Of a DNA stretch of 12,526 bases, positions 6,085 through 12,526 are shown piece after piece. The stretch covers positions 1 to 12,526 of the forward strand of contig JAGHSP010000058.1 in the NCBI GenBank assembly GCA_018065815.1. The letters run 5' to 3'. This DNA comes from Candidatus Sodaliphilus limicaballi (GTDB lineage: Bacteria; Bacteroidota; Bacteroidia; Bacteroidales; Muribaculaceae). The stretch's first letter is position 1. Each line of letters begins with the position of its first letter. The notes below the pieces were generated by a model. It had not been told where the DNA came from. It ran no database searches and was given only the letters and a program-made list of their open reading frames with translations. The translations under genes were made by a program, and so were the position numbers.

Positions 6085-6621
6085 TTATAGCTCTTCCGAG
6101 ATACTATCAAGGAGTTGCATTATGTCTTGTTGAGGCTGTGCAACTCTTTCTTTTAAGACAGCGTCCTTAACCGACGGCAGGTTCTTGATATTGCCGTTCA
6201 ACACCAGATTGAGGATGAGCCTCCAACCCGTATATTTCACAAGATATTCTGATGATGCGACCAAGTCAAATCCCAATGCCTCTGCAAAGGTCAAACGACG
6301 CAGCAACCTGTGACACAGCACATCAGCAATTTCCTTACTCTCAACGCTTGTGGCCCAATCGTGAGCGGTGTTATAATCTATAATCTCACAAGGGTAGAGC
6401 ATAGATGCCACCATGCGGCATTCTCGATGCTTTGAGTCATTCCACAACTCTTGCGCCAATGCGGCCGAGTGCTCAACACGAGACGCTATTGCTATCACAT
6501 CAACTAACTGGCATCCCATGATGTATTGATGCGGATCACCATTATTGCGCAGGCCGTCGGCTATAATGCCATTGCGAAAGGCAAAAAACTCTTTCTTGAT
6601 ACTGTTAATGTCGTTGAGCAT
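6085..6621 (-). CDS. Small AlkD-like (HEAT-repeat) DNA alkylation repair family protein
   Basis: This protein has 178 residues, all of helical pattern. The segment LWNDSKHRECRMVASML (59-75) matches the LWxSxxxExRxxA signature of the AlkC/AlkD HEAT-like glycosylase family. WATSVESKEIADVLC (89-103) aligns with the region of AlkD that carries the catalytic aspartate; Asp100 is the natural candidate. Canonical AlkD has about 230-240 residues, so this copy is short, mainly at the N-terminus, where it starts directly at EFFAFRNGI without the usual initial helices. AlkD enzymes remove positively charged alkylated bases (3-methyladenine, 7-methylguanine) without flipping them out. Whether this short form is active is uncertain. 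The ATG lies 14 bp beyond a strong hairpin that follows the DPP III gene, so it either depends on read-through or uses a promoter I cannot see. It runs tail to tail into the metallo-hydrolase gene with 2 bp between stops. Confidence 0.65.
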   Translation of the reverse strand: MLNDINSIKKEFFAFRNGIIADGLRNNGDPHQYIMGCQLVDVIAIASRVEHSAALAQELWNDSKHRECRMVASMLYPCEIIDYNTAHDWATSVESKEIADVLCHRLLRRLTFAEALGFDLVASSEYLVKYTGWRLILNLVLNGNIKNLPSVKDAVLKERVAQPQQDIMQLLDSISEEL

Positions 6622-6635
6622 AGAATATTAATTGA

Positions 6636-6675
6636 AAACGACGGGTGTGTCACATAAAGCACACACCCGTCGTTT
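6636..6675 (-). terminator. Perfect 15-bp hairpin between the DPP III and AlkD-like genes
   Basis: Arms 6636-6650 and 6661-6675 are perfectly complementary over 15 bp, GC-rich in the middle, with a 10-nt loop. Read on the minus strand, the stem begins 13 nt after the DPP III stop and its 3' side ends in GTTTT followed by C, so the U-tract is short. It should at least attenuate transcription or protect upstream mRNA from 3' decay, and may fully terminate it. Confidence 0.8.
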
Positions 6676-6688
6676 GTGATAATACCAA

Positions 6689-8740
6689 TTATTTCTTGTT
6701 GGTGAGAGGAGAGTAGTCGCGTGAGTAACGCAGCATCTGCTCTACATAGTTTTCATCGTAAGTGATTGTGATGTCGGTAATGTTGCCATCGGCATCCTTA
6801 ACCACGTGATACATGGGATTAACAAATCCCTTGTAAGGAGCAATGTCAAGAGTGCTGTAACGTGCAAGAACTTCCTGGTGGAGTTTCTTGTCAACAACCA
6901 CACCATAGTTCTCAACGAGTTGGCGACCAGCCTCATAGTCACCCTCGCTCTTGATGCGTTGAACCTCGGCAAGGAGTTTGCTGAAAAGTACGCGCAATTT
7001 CTCATAGTCATTGATCTTTACATAAGTTTTGCCTTTACGCTTTACCAATTCAATAACCTTATCTTTCTTGCCCTGCTTGTAGCACCATTCGCTGATGAAC
7101 TTGCGGTTGCGCATGTGAGATTCCTCAATGTTCTTGCCAGGCTCAATACGGATGAGCTGGGTCATAAGACCGTTCATGATGTACTTGTAGTACTCTGCCT
7201 TGTACACTTCATTATTGGGGAAGATTCCGAGTTCAACCAATTTGGGGTCAGCAAGATAATAAAGAGCGAACAGGTCAGCACGGCCTTCTTCAAGTGCTGC
7301 CGAGTAAGACTTTAAGCCATCGGGATCTACACCAGGGAGGAGTTTGCCCGACGCATGACCGAGACATTCGTGAAGGTCGGTGTGCAGCTTGTCGGCAATC
7401 GAGAGATACTTCTTCATGAGGTCAATCTCAACCTCGCTATAAGCAAATTCAGCATTCATGCCCGAACCCTTAGCAGCCTCGTCGTAAGCATCAGTGATGT
7501 TTTCGAGAGTCACTGACTTAGAACCATGTGCAGCACGTATCCAGTTGCTGTTAGGCAAGTTGATGCCGATGGGAGTAGAAGGATAGCTGTCGCCGGCAAG
7601 GATAGCCGCAGTGATAACCTTAGCGCTCACACCCTTCACGTTTTCTTTCTTGAAACGATTGTCAACAGGAGAATTGTTCTCAAACCACTGTGCGTTCTCG
7701 CTGATGAGTTGAGTGCGGCGTGAAGCAGCCTTGTTACGGAAATTAACCATTGCTTCCCAAGAACCAGTCATACCCAGAGGATCGCCATAGCTCTCAATGA
7801 AACCATTAATGAAATCCACATCGCCTTTAGTTTCCTCTGCCCACATGATTGAATACTCGTCAAATGTTTTGAGTGAACCTGTGGTGTAGAAATCAATGAG
7901 TCTGTTGATGTAATCACGTTGTGCACTGTTCTCGGTCACCTTAACAGCCTGCTGCAACCAGTAGATAATGTTGACAATAGCTTCGGAGTAAAGTCCGCCC
8001 ACTTTATAGGGTTTCTCAACTACCTTACCATCTTCCTTAACTACCTTTGTGTTGAGACCGTAAGAAATGGGAGTTTCATCATTGGGGTCTTTAAGTGCAT
8101 TGAAATAGTCCTCAACTTCTTGTTGAGTAACGCCCTCGTAAAGGTTTGTTGCAGAGGTTGCTATCAAATCCTCGCCATCGGCCTGATTTACCTTCTTGGC
8201 CATGAATGTGGGATCAAAGATAACTTTCTCAAGGGTCTTGCGCAGTCTCACTGCTTTGTCACACTTGCCTTCCTCGGTGCAACGGTCGCAAGAGTAGATG
8301 GGGAGTTTGTCAAGGGGTAATTTGTCATACTCTTCAACGAAGAAGTTGATAGAGAATTTTGGCTCGAACTTGTCCATGCCGTAGTGGTGATGGATGCCAT
8401 TGCCGAACCACACTTGCTTGAGATAAAGTTCAAGACCTTTAAAGTCCTCGCTATTGCGATCGCCCTTATAATTAACGTAGATTTGTTCAAGGACTTGTCT
8501 CACCTGCAAGTTGTACTTGCAGTTCTGGTCGGTGAGAATGTCACGACCTTGCAAAGCAGCCTCATGAAGGAAATACACTAATTTCTTTTGGTTGAGAGAT
8601 AGTTCGTTGAAGCCTGGTACTTCATATCGAAGCACTTGAATGTCGGCAAAGCGGTCAACGACATAGTTAAAGTCATTGTTTTGCGCCATAGCACTTGTTG
8701 ATAATGCCACTATTGCAGCGGCTAGAATAGATTTTTTCAT
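6689..8740 (-). CDS. Dipeptidyl peptidase III, M49 family zinc peptidase, exported
   Basis: DPP III removes dipeptides from the N-terminus of short peptides. The first zinc motif is HECLGH (457-462): His457 and His462 as ligands and Glu458 as the catalytic base. The second motif is EEGRAD (484-489), where Glu485 would be the third ligand. The 28-residue distance from His457 to Glu485 equals the spacing I recall for the Bacteroides thetaiotaomicron enzyme, which also has a Cys in this motif (Cys459 here). A later IEESHMRNR segment contains the conserved His thought to stabilise the transition state. The protein starts with a classic signal peptide (KKSILAAAIVALSTSAMAQ, probable cut after SAMA), so it should be periplasmic, unlike eukaryotic cytosolic DPP III. 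The 683-residue length is normal for the bacterial type. It begins 18 bp after the rlmI stop, without an obvious promoter, so it is probably cotranscribed from upstream. A hairpin terminator follows. Confidence 0.95.
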   Translation of the reverse strand: MKKSILAAAIVALSTSAMAQNNDFNYVVDRFADIQVLRYEVPGFNELSLNQKKLVYFLHEAALQGRDILTDQNCKYNLQVRQVLEQIYVNYKGDRNSEDFKGLELYLKQVWFGNGIHHHYGMDKFEPKFSINFFVEEYDKLPLDKLPIYSCDRCTEEGKCDKAVRLRKTLEKVIFDPTFMAKKVNQADGEDLIATSATNLYEGVTQQEVEDYFNALKDPNDETPISYGLNTKVVKEDGKVVEKPYKVGGLYSEAIVNIIYWLQQAVKVTENSAQRDYINRLIDFYTTGSLKTFDEYSIMWAEETKGDVDFINGFIESYGDPLGMTGSWEAMVNFRNKAASRRTQLISENAQWFENNSPVDNRFKKENVKGVSAKVITAAILAGDSYPSTPIGINLPNSNWIRAAHGSKSVTLENITDAYDEAAKGSGMNAEFAYSEVEIDLMKKYLSIADKLHTDLHECLGHASGKLLPGVDPDGLKSYSAALEEGRADLFALYYLADPKLVELGIFPNNEVYKAEYYKYIMNGLMTQLIRIEPGKNIEESHMRNRKFISEWCYKQGKKDKVIELVKRKGKTYVKINDYEKLRVLFSKLLAEVQRIKSEGDYEAGRQLVENYGVVVDKKLHQEVLARYSTLDIAPYKGFVNPMYHVVKDADGNITDITITYDENYVEQMLRYSRDYSPLTNKK

Positions 8741-8758
8741 ATATAAATGTTTTGTATG

Positions 8759-9943
8759 TTATTCTACATAAAGCACAAGTCCTTTGAGATATTCTCCTTC
8801 AGGGTGATATATGTTGATGGGATGGTCGGCAGGCTGCGTGAGCTGGTGCAATATGCGCACTTTGCGGTGCGACATTGCTGCTGCGCTGAATACTGCAAGA
8901 CGGAACTGCTCGCGATTGACTGCTTGTGAGCAAGAGAAAGTGAACAGTATGCCACCCGACTGAATTTTCTCAAAAGCCTTTGCATTGAGTTTGCGATAGC
9001 CTATAAGTGCATTTTTGAGTGCACTCTTGTGCTTGGCAAACGCCGGCGGATCAAGGATTATAAGATCATATTCATCTTTCTTGATGTTGTCAAGGAACTT
9101 GAATGCATCTTCGGCGTAGGCTGTGTGACGGGAATCACCAGGGTAGTTGAGTTCTACGTTGTCGTTAGTGAGTTTTATTGCCTTTGCACTGCTGTCAACT
9201 GAATGAACTAATTTTGCTCCGCCTCTCATTGCATAGAATGAGAAACCACCAGTGTAGCAGAACATGTTGAGCACTCGACGGTCGTGTGAGTATTTTTCCA
9301 GCAAACTGCGGTTTTCGCGCTGGTCAACAAAGAATCCAGTTTTCTGACCTTTGAGCCAATCCACATGGAACTTAAGTCCATTCTCAACTGCCTCGTCGGT
9401 TTCATAACTGCCTATAATGTATTGGTTCTGTGGGTCAAGTTGAGCCTTGAAGGGTAGGGTGGTCTCACTCTTGTAATACACATTCTTAACTACGCCACAA
9501 GGCAACTTTGTGAGTGCCGAGGCGATGAGGTTGCGTGCAAAGTGCATTCCTGGTGAGTGAGCCTGCATGACGGCAGTTGCACCATAGATGTCAACAACAA
9601 GCCCTGGCAGGAAGTCACCCTCGCCATGCACAAGTCTGAAAGCGTTATTGTCGTCGCGCATGAGATTCAATGACTTGCGCACATTGAAAGCATGCTGAAG
9701 CCGCTGGAGGAAAAATTCCTCATTAATCTCTGAATCATCAAAGGCCAAGACCCTCACGGCAATGCTGCCTATCTGGAAATGGCCATTTCCTATGAGTTTG
9801 CCGTCGTGGGTATAGACAGTGACGAGATCGCCTTCTTCGATTGTTTCGTCATAAGAATCGATTGCGCCAGAGAACACCCAAGGATGAAAACGCTTGAGCG
9901 ATTCTTCCTTGCCGCGGCGAAGTTTTATTGCTTTGTAGGTCAT
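8759..9943 (-). CDS. rlmI: RlmI-like class I SAM-dependent 23S rRNA (cytosine-C5) methyltransferase
   Basis: The order in 394 residues is an N-terminal PUA-type RNA-binding domain (about 1-75, starting KLRRGKEESLKRFHPWVFSGAI), a middle domain (about 76-190) and a Rossmann-fold methyltransferase. Diagnostic segments are QKTGFFVDQRENR (200-212), motif I NMFCYTGGFSFYA (226-238), motif IV DPPAF (298-302) and motif VI FSCSQ (336-340), in which Cys338 is the likely catalytic nucleophile, the motif VI cysteine of m5C RNA methyltransferases. In E. coli RlmI makes m5C1962 in 23S rRNA; the exact site in this organism is inferred. It follows rseP by 9 bp and precedes the DPP III gene by 18 bp, so it sits inside the minus-strand operon. 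Confidence 0.92.
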   Translation of the reverse strand: MTYKAIKLRRGKEESLKRFHPWVFSGAIDSYDETIEEGDLVTVYTHDGKLIGNGHFQIGSIAVRVLAFDDSEINEEFFLQRLQHAFNVRKSLNLMRDDNNAFRLVHGEGDFLPGLVVDIYGATAVMQAHSPGMHFARNLIASALTKLPCGVVKNVYYKSETTLPFKAQLDPQNQYIIGSYETDEAVENGLKFHVDWLKGQKTGFFVDQRENRSLLEKYSHDRRVLNMFCYTGGFSFYAMRGGAKLVHSVDSSAKAIKLTNDNVELNYPGDSRHTAYAEDAFKFLDNIKKDEYDLIILDPPAFAKHKSALKNALIGYRKLNAKAFEKIQSGGILFTFSCSQAVNREQFRLAVFSAAAMSHRKVRILHQLTQPADHPINIYHPEGEYLKGLVLYVE

Positions 9944-9952
9944 TGTAAAATA

Positions 9953-11329
9953 TTATTTAATAAAGAACCTATAGATGTCATTTCCATTAGCAAAAAGCAA
10001 AAGAAGCAAGAGAATAACCATTCCTGCGATTTGTGCCCGCTCAAGGAATTTCTCACTTGGTTTGCGTCTTGTGTTCATTTCATACAGCAAAAACAGCACG
10101 TGCCCGCCGTCTAGTGCAGGTATGGGTAAAATGTTCATAACTGCAAGAATGATAGAAAGGAATGCTGTGATTTCCCAGAAACTGAGCCAGTTCCATGAGT
10201 CGGGGAATATGCTTCCTATCGTGCCGAAACCGCCCAGGCTCTGTGCACCCTGAGGTGAGAAAAGCAGTTTGAGCGACTTGACGTAGTTGACAAGCTTGTC
10301 AACACCCATCTTGATGCCACGTGGAATAGACTGGAATATACCGTATTGAACAATTGTCACTTTATAAATATCGGTGGGCGAAGTGAGTTGAATGCCCAGT
10401 TTGCCGTTATCGTCAACTTTGACATCGGTCACACATTCTTTACCTTCACGCAAGTATTTAAGTTTCACAACTTGGTTCTTATATTTAAGCAGGGTAGGGT
10501 TAAGCTCTGTGAATGAAGGTGTTGTATCGTTGTTAACTGCAAGGATGCGGTCACCTTTTGTGAGCCCTGCCTTTTCGGCACCCGAATTTGGTTGTGCTTG
10601 TGAAACAACCACAGGTATTCTGATGCTAATGGGAGATTCTCCGTTCTCGGCATCTTTGTTCATCTGGAAAACGAAGTCCGACGGCAGTTTGATGTCAACA
10701 GTGTCTTTGTGATTGCGCAACACTTTGAGAGTCTTAGCGGTAAGAATAGTTTGGAGTTCATCGCTATTTACCGATGACAAGTTATTGCCATCGGCCATGA
10801 GCATGATGTCACCATCAACAAGTCCAGCCTTGTGAGCGCTGGTGCTGAAATCCATACCCTCGGTAACATCGGTGAAGTTTATGATCATCTCTCCATAAGT
10901 GTAAACGATGCCGGCATAGATGACAATGGCAAGCAGGAAGTTGAACAGCACACCGCCCACCATGATGAACAATCGTTGCCATGCAGGTTTAGAACGAAAT
11001 TCGTAGGGTTGCGCAGGTTGCTTCATCTGCTCTTTGTCCATCGACTCATCAATCATACCTGCTATCTTGCAATATCCTCCCAGAGGCACCCAACCTATGC
11101 CATAAGTTGTTGCTCTCCATGAGTTCTTGAGTTCTGTACCGTCTTTATCAACTTTAGCTTTTGGTTTCCATTTCGCGATAGAAAACCAAGGATTGAAGAA
11201 CAAATAGAATTTCTCTACCCAAACGCCGAAAATGCGAGAGAAGAAGTAGTGTCCAAACTCGTGAACCATCACGAGCAGTCCTAATGCAAGAATTAATTCA
11301 AGTGCTTTAAACCAAAAAGTAGTACTCAT
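9953..11329 (-). CDS. rseP: RseP-type site-2 intramembrane zinc protease
   Basis: RseP cleaves transmembrane segments of substrates such as anti-sigma factors and signal-peptide remnants in the inner membrane. The zinc site is HEFGH at 23-27, in the first membrane helix. The third ligand is Asp407 in NILPIPALDGG (399-409), the conserved NxxPxxxLDGG element of the third membrane helix. Two PDZ domains lie between; the second is clear at GAEKAGLTKGDRILAVNND. A second hydrophobic segment FIMVGGVLFNFLLAIVIYAG precedes the first PDZ domain, and a final helix is seen at about 437-448. Length (458) and architecture fit the family in Bacteroidota. It follows dxr by 33 bp. The dxr-rseP pairing is a recurrent bacterial arrangement. 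Substrates here are unknown; no anti-sigma factor gene is adjacent. Confidence 0.95.
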   Translation of the reverse strand: MSTTFWFKALELILALGLLVMVHEFGHYFFSRIFGVWVEKFYLFFNPWFSIAKWKPKAKVDKDGTELKNSWRATTYGIGWVPLGGYCKIAGMIDESMDKEQMKQPAQPYEFRSKPAWQRLFIMVGGVLFNFLLAIVIYAGIVYTYGEMIINFTDVTEGMDFSTSAHKAGLVDGDIMLMADGNNLSSVNSDELQTILTAKTLKVLRNHKDTVDIKLPSDFVFQMNKDAENGESPISIRIPVVVSQAQPNSGAEKAGLTKGDRILAVNNDTTPSFTELNPTLLKYKNQVVKLKYLREGKECVTDVKVDDNGKLGIQLTSPTDIYKVTIVQYGIFQSIPRGIKMGVDKLVNYVKSLKLLFSPQGAQSLGGFGTIGSIFPDSWNWLSFWEITAFLSIILAVMNILPIPALDGGHVLFLLYEMNTRRKPSEKFLERAQIAGMVILLLLLLFANGNDIYRFFIK

Positions 11330-11362
11330 TTAATTGAACCTTATGTATGTGTTTTAATATTC

Positions 11363-12523
11363 TTATTTTAAAAGTGATGTTGCATATTGCCGTGCAGCGA
11401 GATTAGTCTCAACATACTGCTCATAGGTGGGCGTTTCAATAAACGGAATGAACTGCATAGTCTTGTAAACAGTCTCATAGATACCGTTAAAGCTCAATTC
11501 GCCCTTGAGGAATGCAGCCACGGCTATTTCATTGGCAGCGTTCATCACGCACGCTACATTGCCGCCACGACGAGCCGCCTCGTAAGCAGCATTAAGCAAT
11601 GGGAACTTGTTGAAATCGGGGTTCTCAAAAGTGAGTGATGCATAGTCGCAAAGTGTCATCTTGCGCTCGTCGGTCGGAAGTCGGCGTTCAGGAAGCCCCA
11701 GCGCATAGCGTATGGGCAAGTGCATGTCGGGGAGTCCAAGTTGTGCCTTTACCGACCCGTCTTTAAACTGTACCATTGAGTGCACGATAGATTGCGGATG
11801 AACAACAATTTCAATATCGTCGTGCGTCACGCCGAATAGCCACTTTGCCTCTATCATTTCAAAGCCTTTGTTCATCATTGTTGCCGAATCGATTGTGATT
11901 TTGGCACCCATGCTCCAGTTGGGGTGTTTCAACGCATCGCTCGCAGTGACATGGGCAAGTTGCTCAATGGGCGTGTTGCGGAATGGACCACCCGAAGCTG
12001 TGAGGATAAGTTTCTCAATATCCTCATGCCTCTCACCCACAAGGCACTGGTAAAATGCACCATGCTCACTATCGACAGGGTACAGGACAGAGGTCGATGT
12101 TTCAAGCAGTTTAGTAATCAATTCGCCAGCAACAACAAGTGTTTCTTTGTTGGCAAGCGCAATTTTCTTGCCGTTGTTTATAGCCGAAATGGTTGATTCC
12201 AGTCCGCTGTAACCTACCATAGCAGTGACCACGGTATCAACATCGGGATGTGCAGCAAGCTGTGCGATGGCCTTGGCACCTGCATGCACTTCAATATCGG
12301 TGTGAGACAATGCTTGCTTGACCTTATCATACAAAGCCTCATTGCCAATCACAACGGCATGGGGCATAACCTTCAATGCCTGTTCAATGAGCAAATCGGC
12401 ACTGTTGTTGGCCACCAGCAACCATGCCTTGAATAGAGCAGGATATTCTGCTATTATGTCGAGGGTTTGCCGTCCTATTGAACCTGTACTGCCAAGGACG
12501 GCAATATTTCTTACACTATCCAT
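11363..12523 (-). CDS. dxr: 1-deoxy-D-xylulose 5-phosphate reductoisomerase (Dxr/IspC)
   Basis: Dxr converts 1-deoxy-D-xylulose 5-phosphate to 2-C-methyl-D-erythritol 4-phosphate with NADPH, the committed step of the non-mevalonate isoprenoid pathway. The NADPH-binding GSTGSIG is at 11-17, followed by LANKETLVVAGE (123-134). The metal ligands are Asp151 and Glu153 in PVDSEH (149-154) and Glu222 in MNKGFEMIEAKW, matching E. coli Asp150, Glu152 and Glu231. TASGGPF (175-181) belongs to the substrate site, and NAANEIAVAAF is the conserved C-terminal segment. The 386-residue length is complete, and the N-terminus MDSVRNIAVLGSTGSIG is right for the family, so the gene is intact although only 3 bases of the window remain upstream of its ATG. 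Its promoter lies outside. It is the first visible gene of the minus-strand cluster, followed by rseP after 33 bp. Confidence 0.98.
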   Translation of the reverse strand: MDSVRNIAVLGSTGSIGRQTLDIIAEYPALFKAWLLVANNSADLLIEQALKVMPHAVVIGNEALYDKVKQALSHTDIEVHAGAKAIAQLAAHPDVDTVVTAMVGYSGLESTISAINNGKKIALANKETLVVAGELITKLLETSTSVLYPVDSEHGAFYQCLVGERHEDIEKLILTASGGPFRNTPIEQLAHVTASDALKHPNWSMGAKITIDSATMMNKGFEMIEAKWLFGVTHDDIEIVVHPQSIVHSMVQFKDGSVKAQLGLPDMHLPIRYALGLPERRLPTDERKMTLCDYASLTFENPDFNKFPLLNAAYEAARRGGNVACVMNAANEIAVAAFLKGELSFNGIYETVYKTMQFIPFIETPTYEQYVETNLAARQYATSLLK

Positions 12524-12526
12524 AAT

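Noticed and set aside
6806..7315. Plus-strand reading frame of 169 codons opposite the DPP III gene
   Set aside because: It is a shadow of the DPP III codons; the opposite strand has catalytic motifs and this one shows no recognisable domain.
9779..10114. Plus-strand reading frame of 111 codons spanning the rlmI-rseP junction
   Set aside because: It is antisense to two well-supported genes and spans their 9-bp gap; no family resemblance.

Overview
This window reads as ordinary chromosomal core sequence from a member of the Bacteroidota, most likely the order Bacteroidales. The support is a periplasmic M49 dipeptidyl peptidase III with the HECLGH zinc motif known from Bacteroides, promoter candidates of the Bacteroidota type (TTG, 19-20 bp, TAnnTTTG) instead of E. 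coli type -35/-10 boxes, starts without Shine-Dalgarno sequences, and proteins with typical Bacteroidales endings and architectures. I cannot assign genus or species from sequence alone.

Layout. (1) Positions 1-244 are AT-rich non-coding DNA with two adjacent perfect palindromes and a promoter candidate. They lead into a plus-strand pair, an MCE/MlaD-like lipid-transport protein (245-1141) and the replication initiator dnaA (1173-2567), closed by a strong hairpin terminator (2591-2627). (2) The 418-bp gap 2568-2985 holds that terminator and then about 300 bp that look like a decayed or non-autonomous insertion element: inverted TGTCCGGT ends lie inside a 12-bp direct repeat, and no transposase is present. 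(3) cvfB (minus, 2986-3822) is divergent from a plus-strand three-gene operon: a DUF3298-type lipoprotein, rsmG and a glyoxalase II-like metallo-hydrolase (3953-6082). The 130-bp divergent gap has a promoter candidate for each side and an 8-bp inverted repeat between them. (4) From 12523 down to 6085 the minus strand carries five genes in one direction: dxr, rseP, rlmI, the dipeptidyl peptidase III gene and a small AlkD-like gene. The first four are spaced 9-33 bp apart. A perfect 15-bp hairpin separates the last gene. The AlkD-like gene meets the metallo-hydrolase gene tail to tail with 2 bp between the stops.

The genes cover replication initiation (DnaA), envelope lipid transport (MlaD-like), isoprenoid precursor synthesis (Dxr), intramembrane proteolysis (RseP), ribosomal RNA methylation (RsmG on 16S, RlmI-like on 23S), periplasmic peptide breakdown (DPP III), possible base-damage repair or binding (AlkD-like) and RNA binding (CvfB). 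I found no CRISPR array, tRNA, rRNA, phage gene, toxin-antitoxin pair or defence system. The most noteworthy non-genic signals are the insertion-element footprint behind dnaA, the divergent promoter region with its inverted repeat, the palindromes before mlaD-dnaA, and the hairpin inside the minus-strand cluster. I do not see a convincing undescribed system.
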